From a virus: 64,000 nt of DNA. This document shows, piece by piece, positions 30,684 through 38,621 of this stretch (within the stretch, counting starts at the first letter, position 1; each line of letters begins with the position of its first letter). Made by a program: the position numbers and the translations under genes. The notes below the pieces were generated by a model, which had not been told where the DNA came from, did no database searches, and saw nothing but the letters and a program-made list of their open reading frames with translations. Location of the stretch: positions 1 through 64,000 of IMG/VR virus record IMGVR_UViG_3300018432_000013. One strand, written 5' to 3'.

Positions 30684-32894
30684 TCAGCTCGCGGCCAGCT
30701 CCGCTTCAATCGCCCGTGTGTCCTGCGAGAACCGCAGGAAGATGAACTCTGCTGGCTTCTGCGTGGCGAGGCCGACGCGCGCAATCAGCTGCCCAGCAAA
30801 CACCACCGTGGGTGTGTTGAGCGCCTCCGAAACGTCGACGATGAAGGCCTTGCTGCGCTCGCGCGAACGGAACGCACCGACCAACATCTGCGCATTGAGG
30901 AAGGCCTGGATGGTGCGCTCCACCTCCGCGCGCAGCGTCTCGTCGTTGTTTCTGAAGCGCACGAACTCAAGTCCGTCCTTGATCGCCTGCTCGATGAAGA
31001 TGACGCCGCGCCGCTCGCTGATGGACGGGAAGTTGCTGTCACCCTTGAGCGTGCGCACGCCGTCAAGCACGGGCACTCCGCCCACGTAGCGGATGGGGTT
31101 GATGCGCTCCGGATAGAGCAGGTCACGATTGGCCTCCTCCTGCGTCGCGTCAGTCTCGAGCCCGGCACAACTGAAGATGCGGCCCTTCTCGGTGCCCGCG
31201 GGCGCCTGGTACACGCCGCCCGAGCTCGAAGCATCGGTGCGCGCGTAGATGCCCGCGATGTGCCCGCACGGCGGAATGGTCAGCGTCTTGGCCGAGCCGT
31301 AAAGCGCCTTGTTCGGGTTGAGCACCTTGATGTTCGGGTAGTAGATGGCCCCGAACTCCGACAGGTTCTCGAGTCCCGCCGTGGTGGTCACGTACGTACG
31401 CACCTGCTCGACCGTGAGCCCAAGCGGCGACGAGAGCACCGGGAAGAGCGCGCCCTTCTTCTGCATCGTCGCGTACGTGATCATCGCCACGTGCATCAGC
31501 GCCGTCTCGCGATCGGGGCTGATGAGGACGCGCGCGTCCTCGTTCAGATTGAAGCCGTGCAGGCCTGTCTGCGCACCGCGCGCTCCGATAAAGTCGAGGT
31601 CGCCGATGCCCGACAACCCATCCGCACCGCCCGTAAGCGGGCCGAAGGTCCCGTTCGCCGGCCGCACGCCGGGAATGAGCTCGACTGTCTTGATGAGGTT
31701 CGAACCTGCGTTCTCATCGTTGAGGGCGACCTCGTGGTAGTCGGGAGAGAGCGTGTCGACCGAGAGGTTCGGCCACGTCTCGCGCACGATGCCGTCCTCT
31801 TCGACCGTCAAGTTGAACTCGGTCTCGCGCCCGCTCGTCGCCGTTGAAACCACGATCACGAGGTCGTTGGCGTAGCTGCCGTCGGTCTTGCCGCGTACTT
31901 CGATCACGTCGGCTGCAGATCCCGTCCCGCCCTCATGCACGGCCGTGTCGAGGCCGAGCGCCGTGCGCGCCGTCGAGCTGTGTTGCACCTGCACGCTCGA
32001 CCCGCCGCCTGTCGTCGTCGAGCTGAGCCGGAGATTGCTCCCCGCAGCCGAGATGAGTGAGCCCGCGACGGCCGCTTCCACGATCGACTTCACTTCGGTG
32101 ATCGACACCGCAGCCAGGTCAGCAACGTTGCCAGAACCCGCCACATCGCCCGTCGCAAAGCCGAGAACGCCGTTGGCCGTGCCGCCGGTAACATCGACGT
32201 GGCTCGTCGTTCCTTTACGGTCACTCGTGAGCCGAACCGCGCCACCGTCCACATCGGCGCGCGCGCCGTTGATCTTGGCATTGATGACGGCAGCAGCCTC
32301 AGCGGCGGTCGCTGCCCCGATCGCAGCAAACTCCGACGTGAGGAAGGTGATGGTCTGAGGAGCGCCGCCATCGATGGCCACCGTCAGTGTTTGGTTGTCT
32401 GCGAGCGCGTAAGGCCCCGCGTTGGCGGCCGTGCGTGAAGCGGCGACCCCCGTGAAGGTCGCCGTGGCTGGATCACCGCCGTCGATGACCACGTTGAGCG
32501 TCTGGCCGCTCGTGAGCGAAAAGGGCCCAGGCAGTGAGCCCACGACGTAGCCGGCCGAAGGTGCGCCTGCACCACTTGAAAGATTCAAGAGCCCTTCGGC
32601 GCTCGTCTTGCTCGATGCATCCGTTGCGTCCGTGTGGTGCACGACGCGCTTGACGTACATCGCGCCGCCGCCGTTCTCGAAGAACCCTTGCACCGCGTGG
32701 CTCAGGTAGCCGTTCAAGATGTGCCCGCCAAAGACGCGCTTGTACTGATCGAACGACGTGATGAGCTGCGACTTGAAAGGGCCGCGCTCTGTGATGCCGA
32801 GCGCCGCTGTGATGGCACTGGGGCCTGCGATGATGGACCGGACCTGAGGGCTTTCCTCTTCGATCGAGATGCCGGAGCTAAGCTGACGGGCCAT
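30684..32894 (-). CDS. Contractile tail sheath protein with inserted repeat domains
   Basis: 736 residues, against about 400-500 for simple sheaths. The conserved N-terminus (GISIEEESPQVRSI, ITAALGITERGPF, FGGHILNGYLSHAVQGFFENGG) and C-terminus (PPCGHIAGIYARTDASSGGVYQAP-like, then GVRTLKGDS, RGVIFIEQAIKDGLEFVRF) are of the phage_sheath_1 family. Residues about 95-320 are an insertion made of two GPFSLTSGQTL/GPYALADNQTL beta units and a third SS-GGGSSVQVQHSS unit. The insert should stand on the outer face of the sheath. Confidence 0.9.
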   Translation of the reverse strand: MARQLSSGISIEEESPQVRSIIAGPSAITAALGITERGPFKSQLITSFDQYKRVFGGHILNGYLSHAVQGFFENGGGAMYVKRVVHHTDATDASSKTSAEGLLNLSSGAGAPSAGYVVGSLPGPFSLTSGQTLNVVIDGGDPATATFTGVAASRTAANAGPYALADNQTLTVAIDGGAPQTITFLTSEFAAIGAATAAEAAAVINAKINGARADVDGGAVRLTSDRKGTTSHVDVTGGTANGVLGFATGDVAGSGNVADLAAVSITEVKSIVEAAVAGSLISAAGSNLRLSSTTTGGGSSVQVQHSSTARTALGLDTAVHEGGTGSAADVIEVRGKTDGSYANDLVIVVSTATSGRETEFNLTVEEDGIVRETWPNLSVDTLSPDYHEVALNDENAGSNLIKTVELIPGVRPANGTFGPLTGGADGLSGIGDLDFIGARGAQTGLHGFNLNEDARVLISPDRETALMHVAMITYATMQKKGALFPVLSSPLGLTVEQVRTYVTTTAGLENLSEFGAIYYPNIKVLNPNKALYGSAKTLTIPPCGHIAGIYARTDASSSGGVYQAPAGTEKGRIFSCAGLETDATQEEANRDLLYPERINPIRYVGGVPVLDGVRTLKGDSNFPSISERRGVIFIEQAIKDGLEFVRFRNNDETLRAEVERTIQAFLNAQMLVGAFRSRERSKAFIVDVSEALNTPTVVFAGQLIARVGLATQKPAEFIFLRFSQDTRAIEAELAAS

Positions 32895-33223
32895 CAGGTC
32901 TCCCCTTTGTGCTTACGCTGCTTCAGCGCGATCTGAGGTTTGTCGTCCGCATTGCCCACGTCCGCATCGGCGGGCTTGTCCTGGATCTGCAAAAGACCCG
33001 CACGCAATGCATCAGCAAGCGCGTAGTCAGGGATGCCCTCGCGCGATTCTCCAGCGAGCACCGTGATGCTGTTCGGCAAGTTCAGCTGCAGCTTGCGCGT
33101 CGCAAGCTCGCCAGTCCGACGATCGTGCAGAACCTGCGCGAACGAGGTAGCTGCCCTTGGCGCATCCGGATGCGTCACCGAGAACGTTACGGGGCGCTTG
33201 TGTGGATTTTTGAGCGCGACCAT
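32894..33223 (-). CDS. Hypothetical protein upstream of sheath
   Basis: 109 residues. N-terminal strands (RPVTFSVTHPDAP), a central helix (IPDYALADALRAGLLQIQ) and a Lys/Asp-rich tail. It overlaps the sheath start by 1 nt, and TGATACGCTC lies 10 nt upstream. The position suggests a sheath-assembly partner or tail terminator, but no family is recognised. Confidence 0.5.
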   Translation of the reverse strand: MVALKNPHKRPVTFSVTHPDAPRAATSFAQVLHDRRTGELATRKLQLNLPNSITVLAGESREGIPDYALADALRAGLLQIQDKPADADVGNADDKPQIALKQRKHKGET

Positions 33224-33274
33224 CGCGGGGAGCGTATCACTCGCGCTCCTAAGGACGAAAGAAGGAATCGAGCC

Positions 33275-34267
33275 TTACAGGTCATCGACATCCACGATCA
33301 CGGCTGTCACCGGACGTGTGATGCCCACACCGCCTGTACCCTCTTCGTCAAAACCAGGAAGCCCTGAAAGCGGCACCTGACGAATGACTGCGCGCGCACC
33401 AAACGTCGTCAGGCTGGAATCATCACCACCCGCGTTGATGCTCGGTGCCCCACCGCGCGCCAAAACAAGCTCGAACCGCACCTGTCCGCGTGATGGATCG
33501 GCTGGGTCGAGGTCGACGTAGAGGTAGGGGTTGCGCTCAAAGAACGTCACCAGTACGGACTGCAAGTTGATGAGCACCACATGCCGGTCGGACGTCCCGA
33601 TGATCTGAAAGCTCAGGTCTCCGTACTTAGGCTGGGGCATACGAACGCGATAGCCAAAGGCGTCCACGTACTGCTCCACCTCGGGCTCGGTCCCCTCCTC
33701 AAGCTCAGGCCCTATCACCACCAGTGATGGCAGATGCTGAAGCTCTGTGAGATTGAACGTGTCCCCTGTGGCCGCGTCGTAGTCCGTGTGGATGTGGCTC
33801 GTCGTCACGTTCTGGAGCACCTGCTTTTTGAGCGCGCGCAGAAACGTTCTCACGATACGCACAAGCATGCTCTCGCCCGTAAGTACGACCCGCCGATACG
33901 TGAAAGCGCCCAGAGCTACCGCGAACTCCCCGGGGATGGGCACACCCGCATCGTCGAGGTTCTGCACAGTCACATCGACCGGGCCGATCACGTCTGCGTT
34001 CGAGACGGGTAGCCGTGCGTAGATCAGCGCGTGGTTGACCACGAGCACTTGCGGCGCAACAGCATCACCAAACCGCACCTGCACAGTGGGGCCCCAGTAC
34101 GGGCTCGGCGACCAATCCGACTCCACGATGGTCACGAGATGATCCGGGTCGGTGGCGCGCACCGCCTCCCCACGCCGTCGAAAGTCGCCGCCCAGGATGC
34201 GAATCATCCCGTGCCCGCCCACATGCCCTGTGGCGGGGTAGACGTTCGTGACTGTCGGAACTGCCAT
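33275..34267 (-). CDS. IPT/TIG-domain virion protein
   Basis: 330 residues. Residues about 5-130 form an IPT/TIG Ig-like domain (VTNVYPATGHVGGHGMIRILGGDF, split by loops, and VDVTVQNLDDAG). The remaining 200 residues are alpha/beta with TSHIHTDYDAATGDTFNL and PYLYVDLDPADPSRGQ. Such domains decorate phage neck or tail proteins. It lies between neck genes and the sheath, so it is probably a tail completion or collar protein. Confidence 0.55.
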   Translation of the reverse strand: MAVPTVTNVYPATGHVGGHGMIRILGGDFRRRGEAVRATDPDHLVTIVESDWSPSPYWGPTVQVRFGDAVAPQVLVVNHALIYARLPVSNADVIGPVDVTVQNLDDAGVPIPGEFAVALGAFTYRRVVLTGESMLVRIVRTFLRALKKQVLQNVTTSHIHTDYDAATGDTFNLTELQHLPSLVVIGPELEEGTEPEVEQYVDAFGYRVRMPQPKYGDLSFQIIGTSDRHVVLINLQSVLVTFFERNPYLYVDLDPADPSRGQVRFELVLARGGAPSINAGGDDSSLTTFGARAVIRQVPLSGLPGFDEEGTGGVGITRPVTAVIVDVDDL

Positions 34268-34279
34268 ATCCCGAGCGTA

Positions 34280-35584
34280 TCACTTCTTCTTGTTCGCTTT
34301 TCGAGCCGCCTTGCGCTGGTTCGCTCGATGAGCCTTCACATGCGCGTTGTGCTGTGGATTGGCTTCGCGCTGGTTTTTGCGGAACGCCTTCACGTGCGCT
34401 GAATGCGGCGCCCGGTGCGCCTTCACGTGCGCGCTCTGCTGCGGGTTGGCTTTGCTGCGTTTGCGCTGAAACGCCTTCACGTGCGCGTTGTGCTGCGGCG
34501 TGACGTGTTTGCGGAACGCCTTCACGTGGGCATTCTGCTGCGGATTCTTTTTGCGGTTCTGCTTCCGGTACGCCTTCACGTGCGCGTTGTGCTGCTGCTT
34601 GCGCGGCAACGGCGGGCGCTTCCAAGCGCGACGCGGGCCCTTTCGCGTGATGCGCGGCCGCACCATCCTGTACTTCCGCATCTTGATTTTGGGCGTGGCG
34701 CCGATGAGCTTCTTCGAGAAGCGCGGCTTCTTCACGCGCACCTTCGCCACGCGCGGAACCTTCGGCTTTCGGAACTTCGGTGCGATCACCCGCTTGGGCT
34801 TTTTGAACTTCTGCGGCCGCTTCAGCTTGACGATCGTCTTACGCAGCCGCTGCCCGCGCCCTGTACGCGCCATCTTCAAGCTGCGCCCTGTCGCGCCTCC
34901 TGCGAATCGCTCGGCGGCCGACGCAAGGCTGCGGCCGGGCAAATCAGGGTGATTGATGACCCCGAGCAGCCCGCCAAGCTTACGCGCCACGCGCGCCATG
35001 AAGCGCTCGGCGCCGCGCTTGCCGCCGTACATCTCAATCACGGGCCGGATGAAGGGGCGCGCCGGGATACGCACCATTCCAAGGCCCGCGTGCTGGCCTC
35101 CCATGCCGCCCGAGCTCTTCAAACCCGCCTTGCGCAGCGCCTGCGCGATGAGACGCATGCGTGCGCGAGAAATGGCGGAGCGCACGACCCCGCCGTACTC
35201 GTGCAACCGCCCGATGTCTGCAAGGCTTCGCCCGTCCGCGCCGCGCGAGGCGTAGAGCACGCCGACGAACACTTCATCTTGCTTGGCCACGGTGACGACG
35301 TTGTTGCGCAGCTCGCCTGTGCGAATCAGCGCTTTGGTCCCGCCAAACCCGAGCAGCTTGCGCAGCGCGAGCGTCACTGGAGAAAGCGGTTTGAAGCGCA
35401 GGCCGCCCGGGGCTTGCTGGCGAATACCCTCGACGATCTTGCGGCGGTAAAACTCGCCCTCTTCAACGAGCGCTGCCTGCATCGCCTGTGGAAAGCGCAC
35501 CGAGAGGTTCGCGAACGCATCGCCGAGCTTCGCCCAGTCGCCGGTCAGCGATGCGTTGTAAACGCCGTGCTTTCCGCCCGCCAT
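34280..35584 (-). CDS. Tail completion-like (gpS) protein with C-terminal NAHVKA repeats
   Basis: 434 residues from the ATG at 35584 with GAGG upstream. The N-terminal 190 residues match the phage virion morphogenesis family (gpS-like): LGDAFANLSVRFPQAMQAAL, TKALIRTGELRNNV, IGRLHEYGG and IPARPFIRPVIE. The next 140 residues are Lys/Arg/Pro-rich. The last 105 residues hold six copies of (Q/H)(N/S)AHVKA(F/H/Y), spaced by basic linkers. The very basic tail might contact DNA at the neck or the cell surface. The DNA repeats make this stretch prone to recombination. Confidence 0.6.
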   Translation of the reverse strand: MAGGKHGVYNASLTGDWAKLGDAFANLSVRFPQAMQAALVEEGEFYRRKIVEGIRQQAPGGLRFKPLSPVTLALRKLLGFGGTKALIRTGELRNNVVTVAKQDEVFVGVLYASRGADGRSLADIGRLHEYGGVVRSAISRARMRLIAQALRKAGLKSSGGMGGQHAGLGMVRIPARPFIRPVIEMYGGKRGAERFMARVARKLGGLLGVINHPDLPGRSLASAAERFAGGATGRSLKMARTGRGQRLRKTIVKLKRPQKFKKPKRVIAPKFRKPKVPRVAKVRVKKPRFSKKLIGATPKIKMRKYRMVRPRITRKGPRRAWKRPPLPRKQQHNAHVKAYRKQNRKKNPQQNAHVKAFRKHVTPQHNAHVKAFQRKRSKANPQQSAHVKAHRAPHSAHVKAFRKNQREANPQHNAHVKAHRANQRKAARKANKKK

Positions 35585-35588
35585 GACC

Positions 35589-36074
35589 TCAGCGCGCCTG
35601 TTCGCGCGACCGAAACTCGAGCTGCAGCAGGTTGCGCTTGCCGCCGAGCCCAAACCCGATGGGCAGTGTCTCGCGCAAATACAGACCAGGCGTGGAAGGG
35701 ATCTGCATCACGAGCGCGCCGCCCATTTCATAGATCGCCGTGAGTCGATCGTTGACACGAATCTTGGGCTGCCCGGTAGGGTCGAGCAGGTCGCGCAACT
35801 CAAGCTCCATGAAGTGCACGACGCAGACAAAACGCGCCTCGCGCACAAGCCCCGTCTGCATCGCGCGCGCGTTGTTGAACATCCCGGGCTCGATCTGCGC
35901 CTGCAACCGCAGCGAAGTCTCACGCCGCGTATCAGCGCCGCCTGTGGAGCCGTCAGGGACGTTTCGCGGCTCGCCAAAGTCTTCGTCGTAACCCCCGCCC
36001 ACCACGAGCGAAGTGGCCAGTGTATCTAGCTGACCGAGCTCGATCTGGAACGGATGGATCAGTCGGCCACGCAT
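35589..36074 (-). CDS. Neck/head-tail joining hypothetical protein
   Basis: 161 residues, beta-rich, with a conserved-looking MELELRDLLDPTGQPKIRVND segment (broken by turns) and a basic end. It lies directly upstream of the gpS-like gene and is probably a neck or tail-terminator protein by position. It starts 48 nt from the oppositely oriented small-terminase gene, so a divergent promoter region lies between them. Confidence 0.45.
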   Translation of the reverse strand: MRGRLIHPFQIELGQLDTLATSLVVGGGYDEDFGEPRNVPDGSTGGADTRRETSLRLQAQIEPGMFNNARAMQTGLVREARFVCVVHFMELELRDLLDPTGQPKIRVNDRLTAIYEMGGALVMQIPSTPGLYLRETLPIGFGLGGKRNLLQLEFRSREQAR

Positions 36075-36103
36075 GTCAGGTAGGCTATCAGATGCCTACG
36101 TCC

Positions 36104-36113
36104 GGGCACTAAC
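36104..36113 (+). promoter_or_regulatory. GGGCACTAAC element, leaderless-type spacing
   Basis: Exact core, 9 nt before the ATG at 36123. GGTAGAAGC lies between and has no good Shine-Dalgarno match. It is the only such element for the short plus-strand operon 36123-37231. Confidence 0.6.
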
Positions 36114-36122
36114 GGTAGAAGC

Positions 36123-37034
36123 ATGCCGAAAGCCAGAACGACGAAGCAGCCAGCCACACCCGTGCGTGCCAAGGTCGACGACGCGCTCTGGGAAAAGATC
36201 CTGCTGTTTTACGTGAACAACCCGAAGCAGCACATGCAGGCCACCAAGGTCTTCGGGCTCTCGCGCCGCACCCTAACGGGGCTCTTCTACGAGGGCGCAC
36301 AGCACCTCAATAAGCCCCCGATGAAGAACCTGGTCGGCACCGTCGAGGTCCGTGCGCGCGCTCTTCGTGCAGGCCTACGAGACCAGGAGCTCGCGCGCGC
36401 CGACCAGGAAATCGACGCCATCATCAACGCCACTTCAGCAAGCGCTCTTGCGCAGAGCGTGGATGATGCGGCCCGCGCGCGCAGCGAGGAGGGAGCCGTC
36501 GTCGGTGCTGCGCGCCGCAACATCCTCTCACTGCAGTCGCTTCTGATCCCCCTGCTCGCAGGCGCCAAGAAGCGCGCGCGTGACCTCGAGAAGCTGCTCG
36601 ACAACGACCAGATTGAACCCTGGGAGCTGCTCAAGCTTTTCCGCGAGCTCGGCAAGTTCCAGCACGACCTCAACAGCGCTGCCAAGATCAACATGGACAT
36701 GGAGCGCATGCTGATGGGTGAGCCTGCCGAGTCGAAGACAGCGCAACCCATGACCCAGCGCGACGCCGTGCGCGTCCTCGAGCTCGGCGCGCGCACTCTC
36801 GAACGCATGCGCGGCAACGGCCGCCTGATTGAAGGTAAGGGGATCGAGGTCGCGCGTGTAGTAGCTAGCGCTGACGACGAGGAAGAGCTCGACCCGGAAG
36901 ACCTTGAGCCTGAGCCTTTCCCCGATGCGGGCGAAGAGAGTGAGCGCTTTGTACAACCTGAAGATCTCGCTGCGGCTGTGCGCACTCACTACGACCCAGA
37001 CGAGGAGATCTTCAACACGGAGGACGAGCCATGA
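36123..37034 (+). CDS. Probable terminase small subunit
   Basis: 303 residues. An N-terminal HTH-like region (about 18-65: ALWEKILLFYVNN, HMQATKVFGLSRRTLTGLF), a central helical oligomerisation region and an acidic C-terminal tail (about 240-303). This DNA-binding, helical and acidic layout is that of small terminases that recognise packaging sites and recruit the large subunit. The large terminase is 18 kb away on the other strand, which is unusual. Alternative: a transcription regulator of late genes. Confidence 0.45.
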   Translation: MPKARTTKQPATPVRAKVDDALWEKILLFYVNNPKQHMQATKVFGLSRRTLTGLFYEGAQHLNKPPMKNLVGTVEVRARALRAGLRDQELARADQEIDAIINATSASALAQSVDDAARARSEEGAVVGAARRNILSLQSLLIPLLAGAKKRARDLEKLLDNDQIEPWELLKLFRELGKFQHDLNSAAKINMDMERMLMGEPAESKTAQPMTQRDAVRVLELGARTLERMRGNGRLIEGKGIEVARVVASADDEEELDPEDLEPEPFPDAGEESERFVQPEDLAAAVRTHYDPDEEIFNTEDEP

Positions 37035-37231
37035 CGGGCTTCTTTGTCGGCCGCGTGTTCTTCCACATCTACACCGAAAAGGAAAACGTCTGCTGCAACG
37101 AGTGCGGCAAGTGGCTCGACGCGTCCATTGCCGCAGAGCACGCGCGCAAACGCCACCGCGGCCGCGCCGATGGTGTGCTCGCTGGGCAGCTCGGCCTGCC
37201 GTTCACGAACACGCCCGACGTACCGCGCTAG
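37031..37231 (+). CDS. C2H2 zinc-finger-like small protein
   Basis: 66 residues overlapping the previous stop by 4 nt. CNECGKWLDASIAAEHARKRH gives a Cx2C-x11-Hx4H spacing, a close match to a single C2H2 zinc finger. Single-finger proteins in phages may bind DNA or RNA. It overlaps the end of the convergent exonuclease gene by 4 nt. Confidence 0.6.
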   Translation: MTGFFVGRVFFHIYTEKENVCCNECGKWLDASIAAEHARKRHRGRADGVLAGQLGLPFTNTPDVPR

Positions 37232-37824
37232 CTCACTGCCTGCGGCGCAAAACGTTTCGCGATACGCGCAAAGTCGCGAAGTCTGCGCAGCTCGTCAATC
37301 GCAGCCTCGATGTCGACCGAGGCACGATGCGCGGCGCCAGCATCAGGCTTCTTCAAGCCGAAGTCAGCGAGGTTGAAGATGCGCCGGCCGGAGCCCACTT
37401 CAAGAATCTGGTACGAGCACGCCCAGTCAAACAGCGGAAGCGCACGCTCGATCATGCGCTTGTCGAACTGGACGGAGTAGCCGATCAGCATGATCTCGCC
37501 CGGCCTCATGCCCATCCTGCGCAGAAACTCAAGCAGGCGCATCTCCACGAGCTGCGGCGTCGTAGAGCGCTGCGCCCGTTCATACTCCCTGCGCACTTCC
37601 GCAAGCAGCCCGCTCTTCTCGTGCCACTCGCGCACTTTGGGATCGAGCTGCGCTTCAAGGTGGCCGTAGGTCGCTGCCTCCGTCACGAGCGACCCGAACC
37701 GGCCAAGCGTGTTGAGGCGCTCATCGAGTGCCACGGCTGCAATCTCGAGGACAAAGTCATGCTCGAAGTCGACGCCCGTAGTCTCGAGGTCAACGCCGAG
37801 CAGGTAGTTCGTCTTGGCAATCAT
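37228..37824 (-). CDS. Oligoribonuclease-like DEDDh exonuclease
   Basis: 198 residues. DEDDh motifs are complete: Exo I D12/E14 in VDLETTG, Exo II D121 in GYSVQFDKRMIE, Exo III H166 and D171 in HRASVDIEAA. The WHEKSGL motif (67-73) is a hallmark of oligoribonuclease (Orn), which degrades 2-5 nt RNA to mononucleotides. Length is slightly above Orn's 180. In a phage it could recycle RNA or cleave short signalling nucleotides such as pGpG. ATG 37824 overlaps the upstream stop. Confidence 0.7.
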   Translation of the reverse strand: MIAKTNYLLGVDLETTGVDFEHDFVLEIAAVALDERLNTLGRFGSLVTEAATYGHLEAQLDPKVREWHEKSGLLAEVRREYERAQRSTTPQLVEMRLLEFLRRMGMRPGEIMLIGYSVQFDKRMIERALPLFDWACSYQILEVGSGRRIFNLADFGLKKPDAGAAHRASVDIEAAIDELRRLRDFARIAKRFAPQAVS

Positions 37825-38168
37825 CAGCGGCTCCGCTCTCGCAGAAGCTGCGCTGCATGCTCAAGTCCATGCGCGTACGCCGCCGCCATGGAGAGCTCGA
37901 ACTCGCCTGCCGCCCGAAAGCGCTGCACGTGTAGCTCGGCCTCGCCCTCCAGCAACGCCGCAAGTTCGCGATCGTTGTCGATCAAGCGATACCAATCGTC
38001 CCGTAACAGCGCAGGGCCGGCGACCAAAGTATCAGCCTCCTGCCCTTGATAGACGTAGCGGAAATCCGCTCCGTCGAAGTGGTAGTAAGCGCCGTCGCTC
38101 ATGCCTGGATGCGCAAAGCGCACGCCCGGCGCGATCTCCATCTCGCGAAACGCCGCATGCCCCTTCAC
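37824..38168 (-). CDS. Hypothetical protein upstream of the exonuclease
   Basis: 114 residues from GTG 38168, which overlaps the stop of the 19-codon frame upstream (GTGA); another GTG lies one codon earlier. The sequence has APGVRFAHPGMSDGAYYHFDG near the start, then a helical C-terminus. No family is recognised. It is coupled to the Orn-like gene by a TGATG overlap. Confidence 0.5.
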   Translation of the reverse strand: MKGHAAFREMEIAPGVRFAHPGMSDGAYYHFDGADFRYVYQGQEADTLVAGPALLRDDWYRLIDNDRELAALLEGEAELHVQRFRAAGEFELSMAAAYAHGLEHAAQLLRERSR

Positions 38169-38224
38169 CACTCACCTCGTGGCGAGTGCAGTGACGAGGC
38201 TTCAAGGACGAACTGGAACGCCAT
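38165..38224 (-). CDS. 19-residue leader ORF, leaderless-type start
   Basis: ATG 38224 lies 7 nt after a GGGCACCAAC element and opens a 19-codon frame (MAFQFVLEASSLHSPRGEW) whose TGA overlaps the next gene's GTG as GTGA. It begins inside the 3' end of the upstream gene. If real it would deliver ribosomes to the downstream gene. Its small size makes chance hard to exclude. Confidence 0.4.
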   Translation of the reverse strand: MAFQFVLEASSLHSPRGEW

Positions 38225-38621
38225 ACACAACGTTGGTGCCCGAAACTCCACCCGCGATGATGAGCGCAAGCTCGCGTGGTGCAACTTTGTGTGCGGTTGC
38301 CGCGCGCATGATGGCCACGCGCGGCTCGACACCGCTCAGGATGAGCGTTCGTGTCAGACGAGCGGCCTTTTCCATGGGCGACTCTTCTGAAGTCCCAACC
38401 CCAATCACGACGGTCACATCGCCCTCTGGGGCGCCTGGATCGATCAGCACCACTCGCTTGCCGTCCGCCATAAAGCCTCCCCGATAGGCGCGCTCCTCGT
38501 CGAGTCGCTTGCCGCGCTTGCCGCGCGATCGTATGCCGCGCGCTGCTTTGCGCGTGAGGAGCGTCTTGCCCTCCTTGAGCGCCTCGACGCGCTCGCGCAG
38601 CGTGTTGTACTTCTTCGGCAT
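38202..38621 (-). CDS. Basic hypothetical protein
   Basis: 139 residues. The N-terminal 50 residues are Lys/Arg-rich (TRKAARGIRSRGKRGKR), followed by an alpha/beta region with KRVVLIDPGAPEGDVTVVIG. No family is recognised. It overlaps the connector gene's stop by 1 nt, so it belongs to the late operon. Confidence 0.5.
   Translation of the reverse strand: MPKKYNTLRERVEALKEGKTLLTRKAARGIRSRGKRGKRLDEERAYRGGFMADGKRVVLIDPGAPEGDVTVVIGVGTSEESPMEKAARLTRTLILSGVEPRVAIMRAATAHKVAPRELALIIAGGVSGTNVVYGVPVRP
38232..38241 (-). promoter_or_regulatory. GGGCACCAAC element, leaderless-type spacing
   Basis: Exact core, inside the last codons of the 38202-38621 gene, where it encodes Ser-Gly-Thr-Asn. It ends 7 nt before ATG 38224. 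Confidence 0.45.

Noticed and set aside
15097-32894. Tail block as an extracellular contractile injection system rather than a phage
   Set aside because: Tube, sheath, LysM and CIS_tube genes would fit, but capsid, portal, terminase, protease and tape measure genes are present, so this is a phage.
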